NCBI RefSeq assembly: GCF_017315705.1
Contig: NZ_JAFLRF010000043.1
Span: 967-44,968 of the forward strand
DNA from: Trinickia mobilis
GTDB lineage: Bacteria > Pseudomonadota > Gammaproteobacteria > Burkholderiales > Burkholderiaceae
Direction: 5' to 3'
Length of the DNA stretch: 44,002 nucleotides
The translations under genes were made by a program, and so were the position numbers. The notes under the pieces were generated by a model, which did no database searches, was not told the DNA's origin, and was given only the letters and a program-made list of their open reading frames with translations. Shown in pieces: positions 32,210 to 43,900 of this stretch (its first letter is position 1; each line of letters starts with the position of its first letter).

Positions 32210-34303
32210 ATGCCGCTGTACCGGAACTCACTCAATTCACATGCGCGCCGCCCATGCGGCCCCCTCGCGTACGCTGTCGGCCTGGCGTTGCCCGTCGCCG
32301 CCCATGCGCAAGCCCAACCCGTCGAAAGCTCGCCCTCGCTGGCGCCGGTAGTCGTTTCCGCCAGCAAGCGCGAGCAGTCCGCGCGCGACCTCGACGCGAG
32401 CGTCGCCACGGTGTCCGCGCAGGCGCTCGACGACGCCGAGATCCGCGGCACGGGCGATCTGGCGCGTGTCCTGCCGGGCGTGCAAATGAGCCAAAGCGGC
32501 AGCGAGCTGTTCCCGATCGTCTCCGCGCGCGGCGTGACCTCGGCACAGAATTTCTACAATCCCGCCTTGACCGTCTATATCGACGGCGTGCCGCAATTGC
32601 CGGTTTTCGCCTACCAGATGCTGACCGATGTCGAGCGCGTCGAACTGCTGCGCGGCCCGCAAGGCACGCTCTACGGCAAGAGCGCCGAGGGCGGCGTCAT
32701 CGACATCGTCACGCCCAAGCCCGATGCCCAAGCCGTGGCCTCCGTCGAGGCCGGCGCCGCCAGCCGCCACGGCTACGTCACGAAGGGCAACGTGAGCGGC
32801 ACGCTTCTCCCGGGCCTGTTGTACGGCTCCCTGACGGCCGTCTCGCAGGCGCAGCCGGGCGACCTGAGCAATCCCGCGACCGGCAGCGGCAACCTCGGCA
32901 GCACCCGCGGCGAGGCCGGCGCCGCACGGCTGCGCCTCGCGCCCGAGGGTCAGCCGTGGGAGGTCGATCTCGCTCTGAGCGGCGAATACAGCCGCGCCTC
33001 CCAGGACGTCTACCTCCCCTTCTACAACGTCGACGCGAAAACGCTGTCGAGCCCCGGCCCCGGCACGCCCGACCCGTATCTGCGCCGCTACGGCAACAGC
33101 GAGTCGCTCGGCGGCAGCTACCGCGCGGGCGACTGGCTGATGACGGCAGTCGCCGCATGGCAGAACGTCCATTACGCGCGCGCCTTTCCGTTCGGCGCTT
33201 ACGTCTCCGAGCAGCCCGAGCGCTGGCGGCAGAACACGCAGGAGATACGGCTCGCGACGCAAGGCAAGGGCCGTCCGTGGGACGCCGTGTTCGGCCTGTA
33301 CCGGCAGGATGTCCAGCAGCACCGCCTGTCGACGACCTATCCGTTCGCGCCGGTCGCGGTGCCGTCGCCCGTCACGGTCTCGGGGAGCGATAGCCAGACG
33401 CTTGCCGCCTATGCGGACGGCACCTGGCACGTCACTTCGTCGTTCGATCTCGGCGCGGGCGTGCGCCTTTCTCGCGATTCCGCCAAGACGAGCATCCAAA
33501 ACGACTCCCTCGGCGCGACCCAGTTCGAGGCCACCGGGCGCACCCATCGCACTCACGCGCTCGGCCAGGTGTCCGCCGGCTTCCGGCTCACGCCCGATTG
33601 GCGCGTCTACGCGCGCATCGCGCAAGGCTACGAGCCGGTCGGCTTCAACCTCACGCCGTCGAGTCCGGCGGACGCCACGCCGTATGGCGCACAAACTTCG
33701 GTGAACTACGAATTGGGAACCCGCTACGACGACCAGCGAGTCAGCGTAGCGGCCGCCCTGTTCCACACCGACACCCGGAACATGCAGCTCTTTGTCGGCC
33801 CGGTCGGCGGGCAGTCCATCGCGAACGCCGGCAGCGCGTACGCGAACGGCGCCGAAGTCGCGCTCGACTGGCGTCTTCTGCCCGGCTGGTCGGCGGGCGT
33901 CGACGCCACCGCCGTGTCGGCGCAATTCAGCCGCTTCGACGCCGCCCCCGCGCTCAGCTATGCCGGCAAGCGCCTGCCCTACATCCCGCGCTACAGCGCC
34001 GGCGCGCATCTGCACGGGCGTATCGGCACCGCCTATGGCGCCTTGCGGCCCGGCATCGACATCCGCATCGCCGGCCCCCAAGCGCTCGACGTCGCCAACA
34101 CGCTGCGCCAGCCGTTTTATGCGACGGCGGACCTGAGGCTCGGCTGGCAACCCAATTCGCAAGTGGAATTGACGGTCTATGCGCTGAACGTGACCAACCG
34201 CCTCTATCGCACCTACGCCTTCACGAGCGCCTCGGGCGAAGCGTTCGCGCAGATCAACGCCGGGCGCACGGTCGGCGTCAACGTCCGGCTCGACATCCTG
34301 TGA
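32210..34303 (+). CDS. fyuA: TonB-dependent ferric-siderophore receptor, FyuA-like
   Basis: A 697-residue outer-membrane receptor. The start at 32210 (MPLYRNSLNSHARR) gives a signal peptide ending LPVAAHA-QAQ, a TonB-box-like segment APVVVSAS near residue 44, a plug domain (about 55-165) and a 22-strand barrel. From memory, long tracts match yersiniabactin/pesticin receptor FyuA: DFYNPAVTLYVDGVPQLS-type (here NFYNPALTVYIDGVPQLP), LTDVxxVELLRGPQGTLYGKSA and NPATGSxxLGxTR. So does the end, AQINAGRTVGVNVRLDIL. FyuA is 673 residues. This resemblance is much stronger than to pyochelin receptor FptA. It is the first gene of a unit with two ABC transporters and the NRPS, behind a Fur box. The longer frame from 31685 overlaps the regulator and is not used. 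Confidence 0.9.
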   Translation: MPLYRNSLNSHARRPCGPLAYAVGLALPVAAHAQAQPVESSPSLAPVVVSASKREQSARDLDASVATVSAQALDDAEIRGTGDLARVLPGVQMSQSGSELFPIVSARGVTSAQNFYNPALTVYIDGVPQLPVFAYQMLTDVERVELLRGPQGTLYGKSAEGGVIDIVTPKPDAQAVASVEAGAASRHGYVTKGNVSGTLLPGLLYGSLTAVSQAQPGDLSNPATGSGNLGSTRGEAGAARLRLAPEGQPWEVDLALSGEYSRASQDVYLPFYNVDAKTLSSPGPGTPDPYLRRYGNSESLGGSYRAGDWLMTAVAAWQNVHYARAFPFGAYVSEQPERWRQNTQEIRLATQGKGRPWDAVFGLYRQDVQQHRLSTTYPFAPVAVPSPVTVSGSDSQTLAAYADGTWHVTSSFDLGAGVRLSRDSAKTSIQNDSLGATQFEATGRTHRTHALGQVSAGFRLTPDWRVYARIAQGYEPVGFNLTPSSPADATPYGAQTSVNYELGTRYDDQRVSVAAALFHTDTRNMQLFVGPVGGQSIANAGSAYANGAEVALDWRLLPGWSAGVDATAVSAQFSRFDAAPALSYAGKRLPYIPRYSAGAHLHGRIGTAYGALRPGIDIRIAGPQALDVANTLRQPFYATADLRLGWQPNSQVELTVYALNVTNRLYRTYAFTSASGEAFAQINAGRTVGVNVRLDIL

Positions 34304-34310
34304 GGCACGC

Positions 34311-36134
34311 ATGAGCGATAGCGCCAACACCCTCTCCCCCAGCCGCTTCCCCGCGCATCCCGAGCCGCCGCTCACGTTTGCGGCACTGTTGCGGCTCGCG
34401 CCGGCCCCGTTGGGCGCCGCCATCGGGCTGGCCGTGCTGTCGGCGGCGCTGAGCCTGGCGCCGCTCTGGTGCGCGTATCGAATCGTGGCCGCCCTGCTCG
34501 CCCCCGTGCCCGACACGGGGAACGCGCTAGGGTTCGCCGTGCTCGCGCTGGCCGCGGTGGCGCTGCGCATCGTGACCATGGTCTTCAGCCACGTCACCGC
34601 CCATCTGGGCGCCTTCCGCTTGCTGCACCGCCTGCGCCTTACGCTCGCGCGCAAGCTGGGCGAAGTCCCGCTGTCGTTCTTCGCCACGCGCGGCACGGGT
34701 TCGCTGCGCCGCACGCTCGGCGACGACGTGGCCTCGCTCGAAGGCTTCTTTGCGCACATGCTGCCCGACGCCGTATCGGCGGCGGCCATGCCGCTCGCCG
34801 CGTTCGCGCTGCTCTTCGCGGCGGACTGGCGCCTCGCGCTCGCCGCGCTGCTGCCGCTGCCGCTCGCGCTCGTTGCACAGCGGCTCGCGATGCGCGGCGG
34901 CGCGACGCGCCTGCGCGAATGGAGCGAGATCCAGCACCGCATTGCCGATCACGTCAGCGAGTACGTGCGCGGCGTCCATGTCGTGAAGAGCTTCGGCTTG
35001 TCAGCGCGCCGCTTCGGCCAATTGGCCGAGAGCATTCGCGCCGCCGCCGCATGGGTCGCCGGGCTCGTGCGCTCGCAAGCGCCCGGCTGGGTGATGTTCA
35101 CCGCGCTGATTTCGGCCAGCCTCGTCTTGGTGGCGCCGTTCGGTGCGTGGCTCCACCTGCGCGGCGCGCTCGACTTGCCGACCTATCTGCTGTTTCTGCT
35201 CGTCGCGCCCGCCGTGCCGCTGCCGTTCCTGCGCCTGACCTACGCGTTCGGCGAGCAGCGCCGCCGTGCCGAAGCGCTCGCGCGCATCAACGCCGTGCTC
35301 GGCGCCCCGGCGCTCGTCGACGCCGCCGGCGCCGCCGTGCCGCGCGCGCCGCTCGATATCGCGTTCGAACAGGTCGCGCATGCCTATGGCGGACGAGCAG
35401 CGCTGCGCGACGTGAGCTTCACCGCCCGGGCCGGCGAGCTGACCGCCGTGGTGGGCGCGAGCGGCGCAGGCAAGAGCACCGTGGCGCGGCTCGTTTCACG
35501 CCTGATCGACGCCGATGCCGGCCGCGTCACAGTGGGCGGACGCGACGTGCGGCAGTGGCCGCTCGACGCCTTGCTCGAACGCGTGGCGACGGTCTTCCAG
35601 GACGTGCATCTGTTTCACGGCACCGTGCTCGATAACCTCCGCCTGGGACGCCCCGGCGCGAGCCGCGACGAGGTCGTGGCCGCCGCTCGGGCGGCCCGCG
35701 CCCACGCTTTCATCGAACGGCTCCCGCACGGCTACGACACCGTGCTCGGCGAGCGCGGGGCACGCCTGTCGGGCGGCGAGCGCCAACGGCTGTCGATCGC
35801 CCGCGCGCTCGTCAAGGACGCGCCCATCCTCGTGCTCGACGAAGCCACGGCCTACGCCGACAGCGAAAACGAGGCGCTGATCCAGGAGGCCTTGATGGAA
35901 CTGTGCCGCGGCCGCACCGTGTTGATGATCGCGCACCGCCTGCATACGGTCGTCGACGCGGATCGCATCGTCGTGCTCGACGCCGGCCATGTCGTCGGCG
36001 ACGGCCGTCATGACGCGCTGCTCGCGTCTTGTCCCGCCTACCTGCTTCTTTGGCGCGATCACACGCGCGTACGGGAATGGCGGCTCGGCGGCGGCCCTGC
36101 CCGGGCGTTCTCGCCGGCGGGAGGGCAGGCATGA
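34311..36134 (+). CDS. ABC half-transporter with fused ATPase, YbtP-like
   Basis: A 607-residue half-transporter with six membrane segments (about 25-330) and a nucleotide-binding domain (about 350-585). Walker A VVGASGAGKSTVAR, signature LSGGERQRLSIARAL and Walker B ILVLDEATAYAD are intact. The fold is of the exporter type, but its counterparts YbtP/YbtQ (and PchH/PchI) are needed for uptake of the ferric siderophore or its iron across the inner membrane. It begins seven bases after the receptor gene ends and overlaps the next gene by four bases (ATGA at 36131). It should pair with that gene's product as a heterodimer. Confidence 0.88.
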   Translation: MSDSANTLSPSRFPAHPEPPLTFAALLRLAPAPLGAAIGLAVLSAALSLAPLWCAYRIVAALLAPVPDTGNALGFAVLALAAVALRIVTMVFSHVTAHLGAFRLLHRLRLTLARKLGEVPLSFFATRGTGSLRRTLGDDVASLEGFFAHMLPDAVSAAAMPLAAFALLFAADWRLALAALLPLPLALVAQRLAMRGGATRLREWSEIQHRIADHVSEYVRGVHVVKSFGLSARRFGQLAESIRAAAAWVAGLVRSQAPGWVMFTALISASLVLVAPFGAWLHLRGALDLPTYLLFLLVAPAVPLPFLRLTYAFGEQRRRAEALARINAVLGAPALVDAAGAAVPRAPLDIAFEQVAHAYGGRAALRDVSFTARAGELTAVVGASGAGKSTVARLVSRLIDADAGRVTVGGRDVRQWPLDALLERVATVFQDVHLFHGTVLDNLRLGRPGASRDEVVAAARAARAHAFIERLPHGYDTVLGERGARLSGGERQRLSIARALVKDAPILVLDEATAYADSENEALIQEALMELCRGRTVLMIAHRLHTVVDADRIVVLDAGHVVGDGRHDALLASCPAYLLLWRDHTRVREWRLGGGPARAFSPAGGQA

Positions 36135-37915
36135 TCCGCGAATGGCTTTGGGCCGGCCAGCGTCTGTCCGGCATCCGCGACTCGCGGCTCACGCGCGGCC
36201 TCGGCTTCGCCGTCATCGAGGGCGGGTTGAGCGCCGCACCCTACCCGCTCCTCTACGTGTTGCTCGAGCGCGTCTTTGAAGGCACCGCGCGCGCGCCGTT
36301 CATCGCGGCGATCGCGGCCGCCCTCGTCGTCTGCCTGATCGGCCGGATCGCCGCCGGCTGCTGCGCGATGCCGCTCGTCTTCAGCGGGGCCTACGCGATG
36401 ATGGCCGAGGCCCGCATCCGCATCGCCGAGCACCTGCAGCGTCTGCCGATGGGGTGGTTCACGCGAACGCGCAGCGGCGAGCTCGCGGCTCGGCTCACGA
36501 GCGACCTCGAGCTCGTCGAGCACCTCTGGTCACATTTTCTCGGGGTATGCGCATCGGGCCTCGCGATGCTCGGCTTCCTGCTGCTGTTCCTCGGCTGGCT
36601 CGACGCCCGCCTCGCGCTGACCGTGCTCGCCGTGCTGCCGCTTGCCGGGCTGGCGATGGCCTGGGGCCAGCAGCTCGCAAACCGCGAAGGCGAGGCGATG
36701 CTGCGCGCAGCGGGCGACGCGCAAGCGGAACTGCACGACTATGTCCACGGCATTGCCGTGATCCGCGGCTACGGCCGCTTCGGCGCCGCCCTGTCGCGCC
36801 TCGCCCGCGCGCTCGACGCGCAGCGCGACGCCATGGTGCGGCTCGAACTGAAGCCGGCGCCGTGGATCGGCGCGTTCGGCTTCGTGATCGAGACCGGCTT
36901 CGTGCTAATGGTGCTCGCCGGCACCTATCGGGTCGCCGGCGGCAGCCTGCGCGCCGACACCTTGGCGCTCTTCGCCGCGCTGTCGCTCCCCGTCTACCGC
37001 CAACTCCAGGAGATCGGCTTCGCCACGCTGCTCCTGCGCTTCGGACGGCGCGCGATGAACCGCATTCAGGCCCTGCTCGACGAAGCGGCGCTTGCGGAGC
37101 CGGTCGCGCCGCGGCAGCCCGCGGACCACGACATCGTGCTCGACGACGTCCACTTCGCCTACGGCGAGAACGAGCCGCCGGTATTGCACGGCGTGTCCTG
37201 CACGCTGCCTGCCCGCGCGATCACGGCGGTCGTCGGACCGAGCGGCGCGGGCAAAAGCACGCTCGTCCATCTGATCGCGCGGCTTTGGGATGTTCAGCGC
37301 GGCGCGATCCGGATCGGCGGCGCGGATGTGCGCGAGATCGGCACGGACGCATTGCAGGCCCGCGTCGCCACCGTGTTCCAGGATGTCGTGCTGTTCTCCG
37401 GCACCGTGCTCGACAACCTGCGCATCGGCCGCCCCGAGGCCACGCGCGACGAGGTGATCGAGGCGGCACGGCGAGCCTGCGCACACGACTTCATCGAACG
37501 CTTGCCGCAAGGTTACGAGACGCCGCTTGGCGCGGGCGGCGGCGCGCTGTCCGGCGGCGAGCGCCAGCGCTTGTCGATCGCCCGCGCGCTCTTGAAAAAC
37601 GCCCCGATCCTCCTGCTCGACGAAGCGACGGCGAGCGTGGATCCCTCGGCCGAAGCCGACATCCAGGAAGCGCTCAGCGCGCTCGTGCGCGACCGCACCG
37701 TGGTGGTGATCGCGCATCGCCTGCAAAGCATCGCGCATGCGGATCAGATCGTGGTGCTCGACGCCGGCCGGCTGGTCGAAGCGGGGCGGCACGACAGCCT
37801 GCTCGCGGCGAACGGTCTCTACGCACGCCTTTGGCGGCGCCAGACGCGCTCGCGCGAATGGCGGCTTGCTGCGCACGGGGCCGGGCCCGTCCTGGCCCAA
37901 GACACGCCCGGCTGA
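36131..37915 (+). CDS. ABC half-transporter with fused ATPase, YbtQ-like
   Basis: A 594-residue half-transporter with six membrane segments in the first 320 residues and an ATPase with Walker A VVGPSGAGKSTLVHL, signature LSGGERQRLSIARALL and Walker B ILLLDEATASVDPSAE. The start at ATG 36131 overlaps the previous stop and matches the family's N-terminus. An in-frame ATG further upstream (36029) is inside the previous gene. Partner of the preceding half-transporter. Its inferred role is import of the ferric siderophore into the cytoplasm; export of the siderophore is an alternative that sequence alone does not exclude. Confidence 0.88.
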   Translation: MIREWLWAGQRLSGIRDSRLTRGLGFAVIEGGLSAAPYPLLYVLLERVFEGTARAPFIAAIAAALVVCLIGRIAAGCCAMPLVFSGAYAMMAEARIRIAEHLQRLPMGWFTRTRSGELAARLTSDLELVEHLWSHFLGVCASGLAMLGFLLLFLGWLDARLALTVLAVLPLAGLAMAWGQQLANREGEAMLRAAGDAQAELHDYVHGIAVIRGYGRFGAALSRLARALDAQRDAMVRLELKPAPWIGAFGFVIETGFVLMVLAGTYRVAGGSLRADTLALFAALSLPVYRQLQEIGFATLLLRFGRRAMNRIQALLDEAALAEPVAPRQPADHDIVLDDVHFAYGENEPPVLHGVSCTLPARAITAVVGPSGAGKSTLVHLIARLWDVQRGAIRIGGADVREIGTDALQARVATVFQDVVLFSGTVLDNLRIGRPEATRDEVIEAARRACAHDFIERLPQGYETPLGAGGGALSGGERQRLSIARALLKNAPILLLDEATASVDPSAEADIQEALSALVRDRTVVVIAHRLQSIAHADQIVVLDAGRLVEAGRHDSLLAANGLYARLWRRQTRSREWRLAAHGAGPVLAQDTPG

Positions 37916-37950
37916 CAGCCGATCCCTCATTGACTCGAAACGGAAAGCCC

Positions 37951-40900
37951 ATGTCCGATGCCATTCGCAGTACTGATAACACAGCGGTTGCAGACGCCGG
38001 CGACGGCGCGCCCTTCGACGACGCCCTGCACCGCGAACTCGCGGCCGAGCTGGGGATCGCGCCGCGCGATCTCGATCCGCGCGCGAGCCTGCTGCAGCTC
38101 GGCCTCGATTCGATGCACCTGATGGCGTGGCTCAACCGCCTGCGTTCGCGCGGGCACCGGCTGACCTTGCGCGAGCTGTACCGCGAGCCGACGCTGGCCG
38201 GCTGGAGCGCTCTCGTCGCGCGCGCCGGGGTCGACGAAGCCGGCCCGGCCACCGCGCCGGGTCCGCACGCCGGGCGGCCGTCGCGGGCGCCGGCCAACAC
38301 GGCTTGGCCAACCATGCGCGACGGCGCCCCGTTCGTGCCGACGCCCGTGCAGCACGCCTATTTCGTCGGCCGCTCGCCGCAGCAGCCGCTTGGCGGCGTC
38401 GGTTGCCACCTGTACCAGGAGTTCGACGGCGCGGGGCTTGCGCCCGAGGTGCTCGAAGGCGCCGTCGCGGCGCTGATCGCGCGCCATCCGATGCTTCAGG
38501 TGGCATTTTGCGCCGACGGGCTTCAGCAGTGGCGCGAGCAGCCGGCCTGGCCGGGCCTGACGGTCCACGACCTGCGCGAACTGCCCGAAGGCGAACGCGA
38601 GCGACGCCTGGCCGGACTGCGCGAGACGCTTGGGCATCGCGTCCTGGCGGTCGAGCGCGGCGAGACTTTCGACTTCCAATTGTCGCTGCTGCCCGAGGGG
38701 AGGCAGCGCCTGCACGTCAACCTCGATCTGCTCGTGCTCGACGCCGCGAGCTTCACTCTGATCTTCGAAGAGCTTGCCGCGCTGGTCGCCGGCAAGCCGC
38801 TGCCGCCGTCGCCCGGACATTACGACTTCTGCAGCTACCTCGCCCAGTCGGAAGCACAAACCGCCGACGCACGCGATAGCGCGAAGCGCTACTGGCGCCG
38901 GCGGCTTGCGACGCTGCCCCCCGCCCCCGAACTGCCGCTCGCGCAGGAACCCGAACGCATCGCGGAGGTTCGCGTGAGCCGCCGCCGCGCCGAGCTCGAC
39001 GCCGACACGTGGCGCGCGTTCCACGGCCACGCCGGCGAGTGCGGCGTCACGCCGGCGATGGCGCTCGCGACCGCCTTCGGCGCCGTGCTGGCGCGCTGGA
39101 GCAGCCAGGCGCGGCTCCTGCTGAATCTCACGCTGTTCGACCGGCGGCCGCTCGATGCGGCCGTCGAGCGGATGATCGCCGACTTCACCAGCATCCTGCT
39201 GCTCGACCTCGCCTGCGAGGGCGACACGTTCGCCTCGCTCGCGCGGGCGAACCAGGACGCCTTCGCCGAGGCGTACGAGCATCGCGACTGGTCCGGCGTC
39301 GAGGTGCTGCGCGAGCTGCGCAAGGAAGGGCGGCATCCGCATGGCGCGCCGATCGTGTTCACGAGCAACCTCGGGCGGCCGCTCTACGGCGAGGCTACGG
39401 CGGACGCGCTCGGCGAACCGGGATGGGGCATCTCGCAAACGCCGCAGGTCTGGATCGACCATCTCGCGTTCGAGCACGCTTCGTCGGTATGGCTTCAATG
39501 GGACAGCAACGACACGCTCTTTCCTGCGGGGCTCGTCGACGCCCTTTTCGACGCCTACGCCGGTCTCGTGAGGCGGCTTGCCGGCGATGCGGCGGCCTGG
39601 CGCGAACCGCTGCCGGACCTGCAGCCGAACGCGCAGCGCGAGGTGCGCGCGCGCGTCAACGCCACGGCTTGTCCGCTGCCGGATGGATTGCTGCACGACG
39701 GCTTTTTCCGCCAGGCTGAGCGCACGCCGCAAGCGGCCGCACTCGTTCATGACGACGCGCAACTGAGCTACGCCGAGCTGGCCGCGCTCGCGCGGCGCTG
39801 CGCCGGCGCGCTGACCGCGCGCGGCGTACGCCCCGGCGCACGGGTGGCCGTGAGCATGTCCAAAGGCCTTGGACAGATCGTCGCGGTGCTGGGCGCGCTC
39901 TGCGCCGGCGCGGTGTACGTGCCCGTGCCGCTCGACCAGCCGCTCGCACGGCGCCGCCAAATCTACGACGACGCCGGCGTCGCACTGGTGCTCGTCTGCG
40001 CCAAGGATCGCGCCGGGCGCGGAGCGCGCGAGAGCGACGCCGACGCAGCGGACCAAGCGGACCAAGCGGCCGATCGCGCCCGCCATCTCGATTGGCAGGA
40101 GGCGGTGCGGGCCGAACCGCTTACGGCTTCCCCGGCCGTCGACGCTCACGCGCCCGCCTACGTGATCTACACGTCCGGTTCCACCGGCACGCCGAAGGGC
40201 GTCGTGATCTCGCACCGCGGCGCCCTGAACACCTGCGCCGACCTCAACCGCCGCTACGGCGTCGGGCCGGCCGACCGCGTGCTCGCCATCTCGGCGCTTC
40301 ACTTCGACTTGTCCGTCTACGACATCTTCGGCTTGCTCAGCGCAGGCGGCGCGCTCGTGCTGCTCGACGAGAGCCGCAGGCGCGACCCGTCGGCCTGGTG
40401 CCGGCTGATCGAGCGCCACGGCATCACGCTCTGGAACAGCGTGCCGGCTCTCTTCGACATGCTGCTCACCTACGCCGAAGGCTTTGCGCTCGGCGCGCCG
40501 TCGGCGCTGCGCGCGGCGATGCTCTCGGGCGACTGGATAGGCCTCGACCTGCCCGCGCGCTATCGCGCGTTCCGGCCCGACGGCGCGTTCATCGCCATGG
40601 GCGGCGCGACCGAGGCGTCGATCTGGTCCAACGTCTGCGACGTCGCCGAGGTGCCGCGCGAGTGGCGCTCCATCCCGTACGGGCATCCGCTCGCCAACCA
40701 GCGCTACCGTGTCGTCGACGAGCAGGGCCGCGACTGCCCGGACTGGGTGCCGGGCGAATTGTGGATCGGCGGCGCCGGCGTCGCGCTCGGCTATTTCAAC
40801 GACGCGGCACGCACAGCGCAGCAGTTTGTCGCAGCCGCGGGCGAGCGCTGGTATCGCACCGGCGATCTCGGGTGCTACTGGCCCGGCGGCACGCTCGAAT

Positions 40901-43900
40901 TTCTCGGCCGGCGCGACAAGCAGGTCAAGATCGGCGGCTACCGGATCGAGCTCGGCGAGATCGACGCCGCGCTCGCCCGCCTCGACGGCATCAAGAGCGG
41001 CATCGCGCTTGCCTACGGCGAGCGCGAGAAATCGCTCGCGGCGTTCGTCGTCGGCGCGGGGCCGGCGCTGTCCGCCCCCCTCTTTGCCGATCCTGCGGCG
41101 CCGCCCGATTACGGCGCGCTTTTCGCTGCGGGAAACGGCCCCGCGAAGCGCGAGTACGACGAACGCGAGGCACGAGTCGCCGCCGCCGCGCACGGCGAGC
41201 GCGGCGAACACGAAACACGCCTCGTCGCTGACTTCCTCTACGAGCATCTGTTGCTGCAGGGACTCGACTTCAACTCGCCGCTCGGCGTCGACGACGTCCT
41301 GACCCGTTACGGCGCCGCGCCCGCCCGGCGCGGGCTATTGGCGCGCTGGCTCGCGCTTCTCGCGGCAAGCGGCCGGTTGCAGGACGCGGGCGACGGCCGC
41401 TATCGGAACGGCCCGCGCCACGACGCTCCATGGTCGCCGCCCGCCGGCGACGCACTCGCCCCCATCGCCGAGGCCTTGCCCGGACATCACGCGGCGCTCG
41501 CCGGGATCCTGCGTGGCGAGCGCCCGGCTGAAACGCTGCTTGATCATCCGCGTCTTTCCCCAGAGCACCTGTTGCGCCATAGCGACGGCGCGAGCGCCGC
41601 CGTTGCCGCGTTCGCCGCGGCTGTCGCGGCGCTCGCGCGCGTGCTGCGCCGCCCCGTGCGCGTCGTCGAGATCGGCGCGCGCACGGGCCTCGGCGGCGCG
41701 GCGCTGCTCGCGCGTCTTGGCCCCGAAGCGCTCGCGTATACGGCGCTCGACGAATCGCAGGAGCGGGTGCTGCGCGCCCGCGAACGGCTCGCCGCTTATC
41801 CGCACGCCAGCGTCCGGCGCTGGGATGCCTGCGCCGCCGACCCGCTGCGGCACAGCGCCGACGTGGTCTGGGCCGACAATGCGCTGCATCGCCTTGGCGA
41901 ACGCGCCCTGGACAGCCTCGCTGCACTTGCTGCGCCGTCGGCACTCGTGCACGTGCTGGAACTGCGCCAGCCGCAGGCGCTCGCGCTCGTGACCGCCGAC
42001 TTGCTGACGCACGACAGCGGCGGCGGCGCCGGGCGACTGCGCGACGCCTCCGGCTGGCTCGCGGCATTCCGGACCCGGGGCCTCCACTGCGAGCGCGCCG
42101 ATATCGTCGGCGCGCAGCAGCGGTTCGTGCTGCGCGCCGCCCCGAGCGCCTGGCGGCCCGATCCGGGCAAGCTCAAGGCCGCGCTCGCCGCGCAGCTGCC
42201 GTCCTACATGCTGCCGCAGCGTGTCTATTTTCTAGACGCGATGCCGCTCACCGCCAACGGCAAAGTCGACCACAAAGCGCTCGCGGCGCGAGCGGCGGCG
42301 TCGGCTGAATCGGCCGCGCCCGATGCCGCGCGCGAGACTCCGGAGGGCGCCGCCGAAGCAACGCTCGCAGCGCTGTGGCGCAAGCTGCTCGAGACGCCCG
42401 CCATGCATCGGCGCAGCCATTTCTTCGAGCTGGGCGGCGACAGCCTCCTCGCGACGCGGTTGATCGGCGAACTGAATCGAGCCGGCTATGGCGCGCAGCT
42501 CGGCGACCTGTACGACTATCCGACGCTCGCCGCCTTTGCCGCAACCTTGCGCGCGCGGCCGGCCGGCGCCGCGGCGCCGGCATTGCGGCACGACGCGGCG
42601 GCCCGGCACCGGCCCTTCGCGCTCACGGATGTCCAGCAAGCCTATCTGGTCGGGCGCCGGCCGGGTTTCCCGCTCGGCGGCGTCGGCTCGCATTTCTTCG
42701 TCGAATTCGAGGTGGAAGACCTCGACGTGCCGCGCTTCGAGGCCGCATTCAACCGGCTGATCGCGCGCCACGACATGTTGCGCGCCGTGGTCCGCAACGG
42801 GCTGCAGCAGGTCCTGCCCGAGGTGCCCGCTTTCGTCCTGCCGCTGCACTGCTTCGCCGAGCTCGACGGCACCGGGGCGCATGCGCTGCGCGAGCGCCTC
42901 GCGCATCAAGTGCTCGACCCGTCGCGCTGGCCGGTGTTCGACGTGCAGGCGGCAAGCGCCGGCGGCCGGCTCACACGCCTTTACTTGTGTCTCGACAACC
43001 TGTTGCTCGACGGCCTCAGCATGCAGATCCTGCTGGCCGAACTCGAGCAGGGCTACCTCGAACCGGGCACGGCGTGGCCGCCGCTCGAGATCGGTTTTCG
43101 CGACTACGCCGAGCACGCCGCCAAGGCGCGCGAAGCCGCGCCGTCCGAAGCGAGCGCGGCCTCGCGCGCCTACTGGCGCCGCCGCCTGGACACCCTGCCC
43201 CCCGCGCCGCAGCTGCCGCTCGCTCGCCAGCCCGCCGAAGCGGGCGTGCCGCATTTCGTCAGGCTCTCCGACCGCCTGCCGGCGCCGGCTTGGCGCGTGC
43301 TGAAGGAGCGTGCGGCCGCCGCGCACGTGACACCGTCGGCGCTGCTCCTGTCGGCCTATGCCGCCGTGCTCTCGGCCTTCAGCACCCGCCGCAATCTCTG
43401 CCTGAACCTCACGCTGTTCGACCGCCAGCCCGTGCATCCGCAGATCGAGCGCGTGCTCGGCGACTTCACCTCGCTCCTGCTCGTCGCATGGCAACCGGGC
43501 GAAGGCTGGCTCGACAGCGTGCAACGCCTGCAGCAGCGGCTCTGGCAGGATCTTGCGCACCGCGACGTGTCGGCGCTCTGGGTCATGCGCGAACTGGCCC
43601 GGCGGCGCGGCCTGGCGTCGACGGAGATGCCGGTCGTCTTCACGAGCGCGCTCGGCTTCGAGACGGAGCGGTTTCTCGCCCACGCGTCATGGCTCAAGCC
43701 CCGCAGCGGCATCTCGCAGACGCCGCAAGTCTGGCTCGATCACCAGGTCTACGAATCGGAAGGGGAGTTGCGCTTCAACTGGGATGCGGTCGAAGCGCTG
43801 TTCGAGCCCGAGACGCTGCGCGCCATGTTCGGCCAGTACGTCGCGCTGCTGCGGCGGCTCGCCGCCGACGCCGACGCGTGGCGCCTGCCGCTCGATACGC

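Noticed and set aside
32237-41247. Minus-strand open frames of 901 and 1106 codons opposite the receptor and the NRPS
   Set aside because: The coding strand has complete, motif-bearing proteins. The antisense translations show no domains.
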